DNA of 55,002 nt from Longimycelium tulufanense (GTDB taxonomy: Bacteria > Actinomycetota > Actinomycetes > Mycobacteriales > Pseudonocardiaceae): positions 1 to 55,002 of the forward strand of contig NZ_BMMK01000035.1 of assembly GCF_014645795.1 (NCBI RefSeq). Direction: 5' to 3'. Position 1 is the stretch's first letter. Each line of letters starts with the position of its first letter. Under the pieces are notes generated by a model. That model was not told where the DNA came from. It saw nothing but the letters and a program-made list of their open reading frames with translations, and did no database searches. Both the position numbers and the translations under genes were made by a program. Shown piece after piece: positions 35,978 through 44,112 of this stretch.

Positions 35978-36102
35978 CCCCGAACCCCCTCACTGTAGAT
36001 CAGGCACCGGCGTCCGTGCTCGCAGCGCCATGCGTGGTGCCACGGGTCGTCGCAGCGGACGATTGCGTGGCCGCAGAGGTTGCAGGTCGCGGTCTTGCTC
36101 AT
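35965..36102 (-). CDS. Cys-rich microprotein, 45 aa
   Basis: ATG at 36102 overlaps the upstream stop (ATGA). Begins MSKTATCNLCGHAIVRC, with further Cys/His at CEHGRRC. The last 13 bp overlap the start of the next gene. Likely a single zinc ribbon. Confidence 0.6.
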   Translation of the reverse strand: MSKTATCNLCGHAIVRCDDPWHHAWRCEHGRRCLIYSEGVRGCSA

Positions 36103-36281
36103 GGCTGCCGCCTGCGGGCGTCGAGCGCGGCCCCGACGATGGCTGCGGAAAGGAACGCCAACAGTCCGGTGAGCGTCCACCGCCACTCCCCTACCCAGAG
36201 CCAGGCAGCCAGGCCACCGACGAGCAGGACGAGTCCGACCGCACCGACGGGATGCAGGGTGGGCTTGGACTTGTCGGTCAT
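36099..36281 (-). CDS. Small two-helix membrane protein, 60 aa
   Basis: ATG at 36281 in ATGA overlap with the preceding gene. Two hydrophobic helices (about residues 13-31 and 36-53), basic C-terminus DARRRQP. Resembles small membrane proteins of the conjugation-type region; role unknown. Confidence 0.65.
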   Translation of the reverse strand: MTDKSKPTLHPVGAVGLVLLVGGLAAWLWVGEWRWTLTGLLAFLSAAIVGAALDARRRQP

Positions 36282-36472
36282 GGGCTCCGCCTCGGCTGCT
36301 CGTCAACCTGGTTGACGGGCTCGTGTGCGCTGAGCGCGGCGCGGGCGGTGGCGTAAGCGTCGGCGAGCACGTCAGCTTGGTGCTGTGTGGGCAGGAGGTC
36401 CGACTGGGTCTCGGTGATGGTGACTGTGCGGCCATCGTCTGTGCGGACGGTGATCTCCATGTACACGGGCAT
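36278..36472 (-). CDS. Hypothetical protein, 64 aa
   Basis: ATG at 36472 with GAGGAGG. Begins MPVYMEITVRTDDGRTVTI, a small beta hairpin, then a helix. The last four bases overlap the membrane gene at 36281. Confidence 0.65.
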   Translation of the reverse strand: MPVYMEITVRTDDGRTVTITETQSDLLPTQHQADVLADAYATARAALSAHEPVNQVDEQPRRSP

Positions 36473-36556
36473 CTGCCCTCCTCGGCTGCGGGCCGGGCAG
36501 CGTACAGTCATGTGATGGTCGGATGATACGTCCATCGGCTGTATCTGGGTGGAGGC

Positions 36557-36592
36557 GACGAGACCCCCGCGTGTTGCCGCAGGGGTCTCGTC
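36557..36592 (-). terminator. Hairpin after the YdjM-like gene
   Basis: Arms GACGAGACCCC (36557-36567) and GGGGTCTCGTC (36582-36592) make a perfect 11 bp stem with a 14 nt loop. It lies 11 bp beyond the YdjM-like stop, before the next small gene. Confidence 0.55.
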
Positions 36593-36603
36593 CCATCCGG
36601 GAG

Positions 36604-37350
36604 CTACGCGACGATATCCACCACTACCTTCCACACACCCGGCACCAGCAGCACCCCGGCCACGGCGCAGGCCGGGAAGATCACGGCCTGCTCGACCGGT
36701 CCGCCAGTGCGGAACCGCAGCCACCGCGGCGGCCGGATCTCGTAGAACGTCTCGCCCGCGATGGGGATCGGCCACAGGAACGGACACCCGCTGCGGGTGA
36801 GCGCGTCACCGAGGCAGTGCACGATGCAGCCGACCGCGACGGCCACGCCGGCCCACTCGGCGGTGGCATTCAGCGCGGTGGCCGCATCCCCGTCGGCCAC
36901 CAGCACCATGACCACCGCACCGCCGGTAGCCAGCACCAGCCAGTTCCCCAACGCATCGGCCGACAGCAGAAGGCCGAGGGCGAGGATCACCAGCAGTGCC
37001 CACCGGCCCCACGTCGTGGTGGCCGCGTCGGCACCGAACCCGAGGGCGACCGCGAAGACGACGGTGTGGGACAGGTGCCGGTGCATACCCCGTCCTCGCT
37101 CGTCCCGCGGCCCCTTGGTAAGCCGGTAGACGAGGGTGGAGGCGGTGCGCAGCAGCCGCGACACCGCCCCGGTGACCACACCCAGCAGCCGGGACGCCCG
37201 CGACCCGGGATGATCCAGATCCGGAACGAGGGCATACCCGGCCGTCACTGCCGCGAACGGCACCACCTCCGACAGCGTGTCCAGGCCGAGTGCCGGAGCG
37301 AGGGCGAGGCCAGCGCACCAGCCGGTCAGCGCGTGGGTACGGCCGAGCAT
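36604..37350 (-). CDS. YdjM-like membrane-bound metal-dependent hydrolase
   Basis: 248 aa, ATG at 37350. Begins MLGRTHALTGWCAG; VPDLDHPGSRASRL and HRHLSHTVVF are the metal-ligand-like His/Asp motifs of the family, and HCLGDALTRSGC follows. Five or so hydrophobic helices. YdjM-type proteins are common in actinomycete integrative elements and phages. Starts 24 bases from the repeat locus, so its promoter may overlap it. Confidence 0.8.
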   Translation of the reverse strand: MLGRTHALTGWCAGLALAPALGLDTLSEVVPFAAVTAGYALVPDLDHPGSRASRLLGVVTGAVSRLLRTASTLVYRLTKGPRDERGRGMHRHLSHTVVFAVALGFGADAATTTWGRWALLVILALGLLLSADALGNWLVLATGGAVVMVLVADGDAATALNATAEWAGVAVAVGCIVHCLGDALTRSGCPFLWPIPIAGETFYEIRPPRWLRFRTGGPVEQAVIFPACAVAGVLLVPGVWKVVVDIVA

Positions 37351-37373
37351 CGTGTGATCATCTCCGGGGTTTG

Positions 37374-37515
37374 AGGTCTGTCCGAGGTCTGGTTTCCGCA
37401 GGTCGCAGGTCTGTCGGCAGGTCCGGAGAAGGTCTGTGGGAGGTCTGTCCCCTCAGACCTCGGACAGACCTCCCACAGACCTTGTGCAGACCCTCTCCGG
37501 ACCTGCTCCGGACCT
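37374..37515. repeat. Iteron/inverted-repeat locus downstream of the TraB-like gene (candidate clt/origin)
   Basis: Twelve copies of an AGGTCTG-like unit. Forward: 37374, 37385, 37400 (degenerate), 37407, 37419 (AGGTCCGG), 37430 and 37441. Inverted CAGACCT-like: 37454, 37465, 37476, 37487, and CCGGACCT at 37497 and 37508. The core is a perfect 22 bp inverted repeat, 37429-37450 against 37462-37483, with an 11 nt loop; outer arms GGTCCGGAGA (37420-37429) and TCTCCGGACC (37494-37503) extend it. It lies between the TraB-like stop and the YdjM-like start. Confidence 0.85.
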
Positions 37516-37518
37516 CGA

Positions 37519-39663
37519 TCAGGCGGCTGAGTCGGTGGTGTGGGTGGCACGACGGGCCGCCGCGAGTAGGGCTGTGCGCGACACGGCCGTGACGCCGCCG
37601 GTGCGCGTGGACCGCTCGGTCTCCAGGCGGCACTCTCGGAGCAGGTTGGCCAGCCGCATCTGCTGGGCGCGGACGCGCTCCTCGCCTCTCGGCCAGTGCA
37701 ACTCCCTTGTGCAGACCTCGGTGCGGAGCTCCTGTGTGCCGATCCACTGGACGTCGGTGTTGCCGTAGACCTTGAGGCATGCGGCCAGCAGCGCACGAGC
37801 CTCCTCCGACAGCGCCGACTCGGACGTAGGTTCCTGCTCGCGGCGGCCCTGGAGCGCGCGCTGCACCGCGGCCTGGACGGCCTGCTTGTCCTGGTACCAG
37901 CCGCGCGCGACCGCGTAGCGCGCAATCCCCGGGGAGATGATCACGGCGGTGCCGGTCTGCTCGGCGTCGACCAGCATCGTCGAGGTGTCCAGCCCGTAGC
38001 GGTCGGCGTGCTCCCCCAGCGCCTCACGGCTCACCTTGGACGGCGCGTAGCCGATGATTCGCCAGCCGATGTTGTTCAGCACATGCTCTTCGATCGTGTT
38101 CCCGTCGTAGGACTGGGTCGCCAACACCAAGCCCACATGAGCGGAACGCCCCAGTCGGGACAACTCGGCCAGCGCGTCCCGGACCCTGCGACGCGATGAG
38201 CCCTGGGTCATCCCGCCAGACGAGGCGTTACCAGTGAACATCTGGAACTCATCCAAGATGATCTGCCGCCACCCCACGTTCTGACCAGCGCGAATCCGCT
38301 GCCGTCGAGCTTCGGCGTTCGCCACCTCGGCCTCCAGCAGGTCCGAAGCCTTCACGGACCACTTGTCCATCGAGGTATCCACGTAGTCGGCCATCAGGGG
38401 CACGACGGGATCGAGGGTGCCGTCCGGCTTGCCGTCGCACAGCACGATCTCCGCGGTGGGATCCATGGCGCAGGTGAGGATCAGCCCCAGGATGTGCTGA
38501 GTCTTGCCGTTGCCGCTGCTGGCCACGATCAGCCCGTGCCGACCGCGGGCCAAGTCGATGCGCGCCACCTGGCTGTCGATGTCCAGCCCAGCCGGGTGGC
38601 CGTCGTGCAGCACATCCACCTGACCTCCGCCGAGCAGCGGGTGCGGCACCGGAGGGCCGGTGAACGGCAGCACCTCATAGCGGGTCAAGGCACACCGGTT
38701 GTAGCTGTCCCCGTCGAGAATCCCGAGGTGGGCCGGGGTGGTGGTGAGCGCCGACGCCAAGCGGTCGATCTTGGCGCGCACCATGCCGACGGTGCAGCCC
38801 TCGGGCAGCACGATGCTGGCTCGCCACCCGCCGGGCACCTGCTGCACCGGGCCGTCCAGTGTCGCCGTCTGATCGGACTTGATGATTCCGGCGGACACCA
38901 ACGCCTTGCTGATCACGTCGGGCTCGACCAGCGGCTTCTCCGCCTCGGACTCCAGTGCGACGACAGGCGCCGCGATGGCCGCGCTGTCGTGGCGGGCGTG
39001 GCGGTGGAGCAGTCGCTGCACGTAGGCCGCTCCGTTCACCCACAGCACCGCACCCGCGAGCACTCCGGCGCACACGGTGCCGGTGGCGATTGCCTCAGCC
39101 ACCGGGGTGTGGGCGGACCAGGCGTACAACTCGACCAGGCCCACTCCCCCGTAGGTCCACAACGCGGGCTTGCTCGTGGCCGCCGCGGTGATCCGCCCGA
39201 GCTGGGCCTCCCGCCGAGCCTGCTCCCGACGCAGCTCGTCCCGGTACTCGGGGACCGGATCACCGCGGTGCGTGCCGCCTTGGCGGAGCTCGGCGACCTG
39301 GCGCCAGTTCTGCAACTGCTCGTAGGCGGCGACGGCTCCGAGCAGGGGGCCGGCTGCCACGGCAAGACCCCAGCCGGCCACTGCAGCGGCGGGCTTGAGG
39401 CCGTCACGCGAGACGCCTCGGCGGATCCGGGTGGGCTGCTGCTCGGACCGCACGACGCGGACCGGCCGGGCCGGCTTGGGACGGCGGCCCAGCGCCTGCC
39501 CGGGGACCGCGAGCAGGGCGGCCACCGGGTTGGTGTCCTGCGGTCGCTCCGCCATGATCTGGTTACTCCTGTCCGTACCTAGTGCGGTGGGGGTGGTGTC
39601 CGGGTGGGCGGCCGGGGTTCCAGCCAGCAGCCGCCCATCCGGGGTTCGCGAAGGGAAGGTCAT
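37519..39663 (-). CDS. TraB/FtsK-like DNA translocase
   Basis: 714 aa, ATG at 39663 overlapping the SpdB-like stop. Two hydrophobic regions (residues 91-113 and 171-213) anchor it; the motor has a P-loop ASSGNGKT (381-388) and Walker B IILDEF (468-473), LVLATQ sensor near 513. The C-terminal part (about 620-700, AARALLAACL-like helix and QQMRLANLLRECRLE) resembles a winged-helix DNA-binding domain. FtsK-like for dsDNA transfer or segregation; in mycelial actinomycetes TraB moves whole dsDNA between hyphae. First P-loop Gly is Ala. Confidence 0.88.
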   Translation of the reverse strand: MTFPSRTPDGRLLAGTPAAHPDTTPTALGTDRSNQIMAERPQDTNPVAALLAVPGQALGRRPKPARPVRVVRSEQQPTRIRRGVSRDGLKPAAAVAGWGLAVAAGPLLGAVAAYEQLQNWRQVAELRQGGTHRGDPVPEYRDELRREQARREAQLGRITAAATSKPALWTYGGVGLVELYAWSAHTPVAEAIATGTVCAGVLAGAVLWVNGAAYVQRLLHRHARHDSAAIAAPVVALESEAEKPLVEPDVISKALVSAGIIKSDQTATLDGPVQQVPGGWRASIVLPEGCTVGMVRAKIDRLASALTTTPAHLGILDGDSYNRCALTRYEVLPFTGPPVPHPLLGGGQVDVLHDGHPAGLDIDSQVARIDLARGRHGLIVASSGNGKTQHILGLILTCAMDPTAEIVLCDGKPDGTLDPVVPLMADYVDTSMDKWSVKASDLLEAEVANAEARRQRIRAGQNVGWRQIILDEFQMFTGNASSGGMTQGSSRRRVRDALAELSRLGRSAHVGLVLATQSYDGNTIEEHVLNNIGWRIIGYAPSKVSREALGEHADRYGLDTSTMLVDAEQTGTAVIISPGIARYAVARGWYQDKQAVQAAVQRALQGRREQEPTSESALSEEARALLAACLKVYGNTDVQWIGTQELRTEVCTRELHWPRGEERVRAQQMRLANLLRECRLETERSTRTGGVTAVSRTALLAAARRATHTTDSAA

Positions 39664-40865
39664 GCGGGGACGGGGGCATCGCCGTCACCCCTGTCGAGGC
39701 GGGCGCGGGCCATGCGGGTGATGCCGCGGGCCTCCCGGGTGCGGATCCGCAAGAACTTCTGCACGTTGTCGTGCGACAGCTCCAGGTGGCCGTTGCGGAC
39801 CGCGTTGACGACGTCCTGGACGAGCTGTTCCTCGACCTCGTCGGCCGGCTCGGGCACGGGCCCGATCTCGACGCCGGGAGGGGTGCGAAAACCTGCCCTC
39901 GGAGGGTTGTACCCGGTGGAAGTTTTCCCAGTTCCCTTCCGTACCCGACCTCCACCGGAACGATCTTGGTTGCCGGCTGGACCACCATGGATCAGGTCAC
40001 CGTTCCCGGCCAGGCTCGCACGCCAGCTGTCAATCTCATCCACGAGCTGGTCCTCCGCCGTGTACGGCCCCGCGGGAACAACCTCGGTCCGCCCCCACAG
40101 CCGCCAGCGCGGCCGACGCTCGGTGAGCTTGCCGGGCTCGAAGACCAGCCGAACGCTGCCGTCCGCAGCAAGCACCGGCAGCGCTGCCCGCACTGCGGCC
40201 CGCCGCAGCCGATACACCCGCCGCTGCGCCTCACGCGCCACCCGAGCCTGCTGCCGCTGCTCCCACGACAGGGGCGACTTCCGGGCCTTCGGCGGCCGAC
40301 CATGGATGACCTGGTGGACGGCGACCCCACCTACAGCGACCGTCGCCATCACCACGGCACGGATCACACTGCCGTGCGCGTCGAGGCCGTGCAGGAAGTT
40401 CAACCCAGCGGTGACCGCACCGAACACCAGCACGCCCAGCCGCAGCAGCGCCATCGGCTTGCCGGTGCCCGCCGCGCGAGCCACCGCTAGCGCGAACACC
40501 AGCAGGGCCGCCTCGGAGAACAGCGGCAGGAGCACGCCGACCGGGCCGTAGAGGTCCATGCCGTACACGGCCATAGCCGTCCACGCCAGCACCATCGGCG
40601 CACCCATGATCACCAGCCAGGGCAGCTCACCCACCCGAGCCGTCAGCGCCCGCCGCCACCGCGCCAAAGTGGCCCTTCGCTCGCGGCGACGCTTCACCCG
40701 ATCATCCGACCGGTTCTTCCACGCCCTACTCCGAGCCTCCGACTCCGCAGCGATGACCTGAGCCTTCGCGGCGGCCTTCGCCCGGATTTTCGCCGCCGCG
40801 CTCCGGCCGGCCTGCCGACGCAACGCGGCCTTCCCCGCCAGCCACGGATCAACACGGTCAGTCAT
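39660..40865 (-). CDS. SpdB2/DUF2637-like membrane protein
   Basis: 401 aa, ATG at 40865. Basic N-terminus (residues 20-70), then four membrane helices (about 81-101, 107-130, 138-160, 167-188) with the DUF2637 pattern PWLVIMGAPMVLAW and VFGAVTAGLNFLHG, followed by a long basic cytoplasmic tail. SpdB proteins accompany TraB in intramycelial plasmid spread. Directly upstream and overlapping the TraB-like gene. Confidence 0.82.
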   Translation of the reverse strand: MTDRVDPWLAGKAALRRQAGRSAAAKIRAKAAAKAQVIAAESEARSRAWKNRSDDRVKRRRERRATLARWRRALTARVGELPWLVIMGAPMVLAWTAMAVYGMDLYGPVGVLLPLFSEAALLVFALAVARAAGTGKPMALLRLGVLVFGAVTAGLNFLHGLDAHGSVIRAVVMATVAVGGVAVHQVIHGRPPKARKSPLSWEQRQQARVAREAQRRVYRLRRAAVRAALPVLAADGSVRLVFEPGKLTERRPRWRLWGRTEVVPAGPYTAEDQLVDEIDSWRASLAGNGDLIHGGPAGNQDRSGGGRVRKGTGKTSTGYNPPRAGFRTPPGVEIGPVPEPADEVEEQLVQDVVNAVRNGHLELSHDNVQKFLRIRTREARGITRMARARLDRGDGDAPVPA

Positions 40866-41116
40866 GACGTTCCACCTCCCGCAGCGGTAGCGGTGGTCTC
40901 GGTGAACAGGGGGTCACGGCGCAGACAGGTCGGCTCCGGGCCAGCCGGGACACGACGGGCACGCTCAGCCAGACCCATCACCAGCCGGTCGCAGCAGATC
41001 GCTGCCGTCATCAGTGGCGTCGTCACCACGACCAGCAACGCCGAGGTGAACAACAGCAACGCCGCCAGCGCGAGCCGCCCACCGCGGTAACGGGCCAAGG
41101 TGTGGTAGACGCTCAT
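40862..41116 (-). CDS. Small membrane protein, 84 aa (Spd-like)
   Basis: ATG at 41116 in ATGA overlap. One or two hydrophobic segments (about residues 14-43), then a basic tail. It precedes the SpdB-like gene; such small membrane proteins are typical of spread (spd) operons. Confidence 0.7.
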   Translation of the reverse strand: MSVYHTLARYRGGRLALAALLLFTSALLVVVTTPLMTAAICCDRLVMGLAERARRVPAGPEPTCLRRDPLFTETTATAAGGGTS

Positions 41117-41589
41117 CGGGCACACCTCGCCCGGAAGATCAGCTGGGTGGCGAACTGCCAGATGATCTCGTTGGCCTCGGCAGGGAAGAGCTTGGTCCAC
41201 CAGTCGGAACGCTGGCTCTCCGACCAGCTCAGCCCGTAGACAATCGTCAGGCCGAACGCGGCCATCACGTCCCGCAACATCGCTGGCCTACGGATTCGCC
41301 CCTCGTCCCGGATCTGCATCAGATGAGTGCCGCGAATGTCGAGGAAGTAGCCCTTGGGAGTGACGACGCCGACATGCTTGGCACGCCACTCGTACCACTC
41401 GCGCTGCTCGATGATCGCGAACGGCCAGTCCGTGATCGCATGGATCGCGGAGGCGAGCGCATGGCACATGCCGTGCCCAAACATCTCCTCCGCCCACTCG
41501 TCGATCACGCCAGGCGTGAGCGTGATCCGAGTCCGCCCCAGACGGGTCGTCGGGCGGGCCAGGATGACGGTGACAGGATGGATAATCAC
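41113..41589 (-). CDS. Predicted papain-like-fold protein, paralogue 1
   Basis: 158 aa, ATG at 41589. Conserved Cys in GMCHALASAIH (Cys42), His in KHVGVV (His72) and Asp in YFLDIRG (Asp84). The same triad and motif order occur in the adjacent gene. A papain/NlpC-like cysteine enzyme or toxin-like fold is plausible; I do not name a function. Overlaps neighbours by four bases on both sides. Confidence 0.65.
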   Translation of the reverse strand: MIIHPVTVILARPTTRLGRTRITLTPGVIDEWAEEMFGHGMCHALASAIHAITDWPFAIIEQREWYEWRAKHVGVVTPKGYFLDIRGTHLMQIRDEGRIRRPAMLRDVMAAFGLTIVYGLSWSESQRSDWWTKLFPAEANEIIWQFATQLIFRARCAR

Positions 41590-42128
41590 GCCGCCTCACC
41601 CCTTACCGGGGAGACGCACCGCGGCCCACCCATCCGGAGACGAACGTCAGGGCTGGAGAGCAGGTGCTCCGCGAACCGGCAAACCACCTCGGTACCCGCA
41701 GCAGACAGCTCGCCTCGCCACCAGTCATCCGGCGTACCGACAGGCAGCCCGAAGACGCGGGTGCACAGCTCGGCAACGGTTTCGATGACGCGCAACCGGA
41801 ACGGGCCGCCCGTCTCGACCATCTCCGGAGCGATCAGCTTCTCGGCAGGATGTGAGGCCGAGGCAACGCCGGTGATGTCTAGGAACAACCCGTTCAACGT
41901 CACTCCGACGTGACACCACTCCCAGGAGCCATCGAGCTGCCTCTGGTCGATCACCACGAACGACCATCCGGCGGCCTCGTGCAGCGCGCACGCCAGCAGA
42001 TGGCAGTAACCCAACCGGAACATCTCCCGCGCGTCGTCGTCGACCACGCCGGGGGTGAGCGTGAGCTGAGTACGTCCGCGACGGAACGTCGGGTGAGGCA
42101 GCTCGACGGTGACAGGCCCGGTGATCAC
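41586..42128 (-). CDS. Predicted papain-like-fold protein, paralogue 2
   Basis: 180 aa, GTG at 42128 (GTGA overlap with WhiB stop). Cys42 in GYCHLLACALH, His73 in WCHVGV and Asp84 in LFLDITG match paralogue 1 at the same positions, though the rest has diverged (TPGV(I/V)D also shared). The C-terminus is longer. Clearly the product of a tandem duplication. Confidence 0.65.
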   Translation of the reverse strand: MITGPVTVELPHPTFRRGRTQLTLTPGVVDDDAREMFRLGYCHLLACALHEAAGWSFVVIDQRQLDGSWEWCHVGVTLNGLFLDITGVASASHPAEKLIAPEMVETGGPFRLRVIETVAELCTRVFGLPVGTPDDWWRGELSAAGTEVVCRFAEHLLSSPDVRLRMGGPRCVSPVRGEAA

Positions 42129-42595
42129 GCCGCACCCCCCAAGTCGGCGGCCTCGGTGTCGACAGCGCGCCGCGCCGCCAGCACCGCCTCCCGGGCACGG
42201 GCGTGACTGATGCGCAGTACCGTCTTCGCACGGATGACGCTCAACTGGCCGCCGGCGGCCCGGGCCGCCCGCTCCAACCGGATGGCCTCGGCCACCAACG
42301 CCGACATCGGCCGGGAGGCCGCGCGCTGGCGACACAGCTCTCGCCGCTCCTCCTCTGTGGTGCCACCCCACACGCCGTACTGGCCGGTGGCCAGCGCAAA
42401 GTCGAGGCACCGTGCCCGGACGGGGCAGCCCGTGCAGACCGCCCTCGCCTCTGCAGTCCTCTCCTCGGCCTTCGGGTCGTCCGGCTCGGCGAAAAACACA
42501 TCCGGGTCGACCTCGGCGCACGCTCGGCGGGCACCGGCCAGGCGGGGCAGCAGCAGCCACATCGCGTCGTGGCGAGCCAGGGATCGGGCGCTCAT
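42125..42595 (-). CDS. WhiB-family iron-sulfur regulator
   Basis: 156 aa, ATG at 42595. The WhiB cysteines Cys26, Cys54, Cys57 and Cys63 (C..CxxC..C) and the GVWGG turn (74-78) are intact, so a [4Fe-4S] cluster is expected. The C-terminal half is a long helical, basic extension beyond the usual WhiB length. WhiB proteins bind sigma region 4 and redox-regulate transcription; phage versions modulate host programmes. Confidence 0.92.
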   Translation of the reverse strand: MSARSLARHDAMWLLLPRLAGARRACAEVDPDVFFAEPDDPKAEERTAEARAVCTGCPVRARCLDFALATGQYGVWGGTTEEERRELCRQRAASRPMSALVAEAIRLERAARAAGGQLSVIRAKTVLRISHARAREAVLAARRAVDTEAADLGGAA

Positions 42596-42903
42596 CCCGC
42601 ACCCCCAGCCTGCTCGGGCGCGGCCTGGATCACGTGGGGCATCGTCCAGATTCGGGTGATCGCCTCCTCGGCGGTGAGCCCCAGATCGGCGGCCCAGTCC
42701 ATGATCAGCGCAGAGTGGCGGCCCTGTGGCGTCAACTTGTCGCGGGCGACCTTCTCGGCCAGCAACAGCCCAGTGATCGCATGGCCTGCGGGCACCTCAC
42801 GGTCCGGTAGCCACGACAGCCGCCACGTGCGGGCGCCAGTACGGTGGGCGATGTGGCGGGTGCGGTCGCTGGTCATCCTGTCCGCAGCCGTGCGGACGCT
42901 CAT
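42592..42903 (-). CDS. Hypothetical protein, 103 aa
   Basis: ATG at 42903 overlapping the previous stop. Basic N-terminus, a helix-rich second half (GLLLAEKVARDKLTPQGRH). Named nowhere; no known motif. Lies in the four-base-overlap operon with WhiB. Confidence 0.65.
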   Translation of the reverse strand: MSVRTAADRMTSDRTRHIAHRTGARTWRLSWLPDREVPAGHAITGLLLAEKVARDKLTPQGRHSALIMDWAADLGLTAEEAITRIWTMPHVIQAAPEQAGGAG

Positions 42904-43142
42904 CGCACACCCCCGACCTGCTCGCTGACGAGCTGGTAGACGCGGGTTCGGGCCTGACCGGCCAGGTCCCGAGTCGTCTCGAACTCGGCATACCGACCCC
43001 TGTGAGCGGCCCGGTCCAGCACCTGAGCCACCGCCAGCAGCCAGGCCACCCGATCGGCAACTGGCGTCCGCTCCTCGGGCTGCTCACCTAACACGGCGAC
43101 CAGTGCCTGCAAGTCCTCGGGGAGACGCTGAACGATGTCCAT
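42900..43142 (-). CDS. Hypothetical helical protein, 80 aa
   Basis: ATG at 43142 is chosen over an in-frame start 9 codons upstream. All-helical (IVQRLPEDLQALVAVLGE, RVAWLLAVAQVLDRA). Overlaps the next gene by four bases. Function unknown. Confidence 0.65.
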   Translation of the reverse strand: MDIVQRLPEDLQALVAVLGEQPEERTPVADRVAWLLAVAQVLDRAAHRGRYAEFETTRDLAGQARTRVYQLVSEQVGGVR

Positions 43143-43144
43143 CG

Positions 43145-43324
43145 TCAGCTCACCGCCCGGGCGGCACACTTCGGGTGGTAGTTCGCCTTACCGTCGCGGG
43201 CCCCCAGCGGCTTGTCGCAGCCGAGGCAGACGGCACCGCCCTTCTCACGCCACTTGTTGGTGACGGCGTTCCGCGCCTTCTTCCGGAGTGTGGGGTTGTC
43301 CTTCGATGTGGTAAGCCATCCCAT
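43145..43324 (-). CDS. Zinc-finger microprotein, 59 aa
   Basis: Short gene: ATG at 43324 with AGAGGA upstream, stop TGA at 43145. Basic N-terminal half (KARNAVTNKWREKG) and VCLGCDKPLG… YHPKCAARAV, a CxxC…HxxxC zinc ribbon. Tight spacing to the next gene (start 43142). Confidence 0.65.
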   Translation of the reverse strand: MGWLTTSKDNPTLRKKARNAVTNKWREKGGAVCLGCDKPLGARDGKANYHPKCAARAVS

Positions 43325-43359
43325 GGCTCTGTCCTCTCGTTGAGTGGATGGGGTGGTAG

Positions 43360-43401
43360 CCCGGCCCGGCGGAACGTCTTGGCGGAAGGACCGCCGGGCC
43401 G
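43360..43401. repeat. Large hairpin element, copy 1 of an inverted pair
   Basis: Stem CGGCCCGGCGG (43362-43372) pairs with CCGCCGGGCCG (43391-43401); the 18 nt loop contains CTTGGCGGAAGGA. An almost identical copy in reverse orientation lies at 44527-44571. Confidence 0.75.
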
Positions 43402-43409
43402 AGGCATTG

Positions 43410-43897
43410 CTAGCCGCCAGCCAGGCGGCGGAGTCGGGAACCGGACAGGCGGTGCCGGTCCATCAACTCCTCGGCGATGCGCTCCAGCCGTGACCAGTGC
43501 CGGTGGACCAGGTCGAGGGCCTGTGCCCTGGCGTGGTCCCGGCTCACCGTGGCCGTGCGCAGGTAGCGCCGTAGTGCCTCGGCGTCCCGGCGGTTGGCCT
43601 TCTCCAGCACACGGCGGGCCGCGGCCAGGTCCACGCATTCGGCGCGGTGCCGGTACACCGCCTCAGCCGTCGGTCCAGCCAGCGCGACGACGGCCCCGAC
43701 CTCTGGCGCACTGCCGCCGGGGCACCCGGTGAACCCATCGACCCGCCACGTGCCGTCCCACCACGACCGCGGGAGCGGATCGTGGCGTGATCAACGGTGA
43801 GACCCAGATGCACCGCGGCCACGGCGTGCCCGGCTTCGTGGTGCGCCACATGCGCCCACAGGGGCGCCAGGTCGTCGGCAACATCAGCGGATGGCAT
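43410..43897 (-). pseudogene. Frameshifted M41/FtsH-type peptidase-like gene
   Basis: From ATG 43897 the frame reads MPSADVADDL… with the zinc motif HEAGH (H20, E21, H24) then diverges after residue about 46. The -1 frame is coding from about 43790 (it shows WWDGTWRVDGFTGCPGG) and continues through ALAGPTAEAVYRHRAECVDL to a stop at 43410. Without the shift both halves are broken. Either a real indel, a decoding event or a sequence error. Confidence 0.75.
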
Positions 43898-43911
43898 GTC
43901 TGGCGTCCCCC

Positions 43912-44085
43912 TCACAGGCCGTGCTGCGTCCAGATCGGTAGCGCAGCGAGCTTGACGCCCAGCGGCAGGTCCGGGCTGTCGTAGTCCCAGACGTCGCCGC
44001 AGTTCATGCAGGCCACGGCGAACTGCGGCACCGTCGGGTTGCCGTAGGCCACCAAGTCGTGGTGCGTGCACTCGGTGTTGTCCAT
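43912..44085 (-). CDS. Zinc-ribbon microprotein, 57 aa
   Basis: ATG at 44085, stop at 43912. MDNTECTHHDLVAYG begins it and ACMNCGDVW follows, so a C..C-H type zinc site is likely. Hydrophilic C-terminus. Not long enough to be obvious in a simple gene scan. Confidence 0.6.
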   Translation of the reverse strand: MDNTECTHHDLVAYGNPTVPQFAVACMNCGDVWDYDSPDLPLGVKLAALPIWTQHGL

Positions 44086-44112
44086 GGGGCTGCTCTTCTC
44101 GGTGATGCGGGG

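Noticed and set aside
43740-43810. Programmed slippery site in the peptidase-like gene
   Set aside because: No X XXY YYZ heptamer is seen in the overlap of the two frames.
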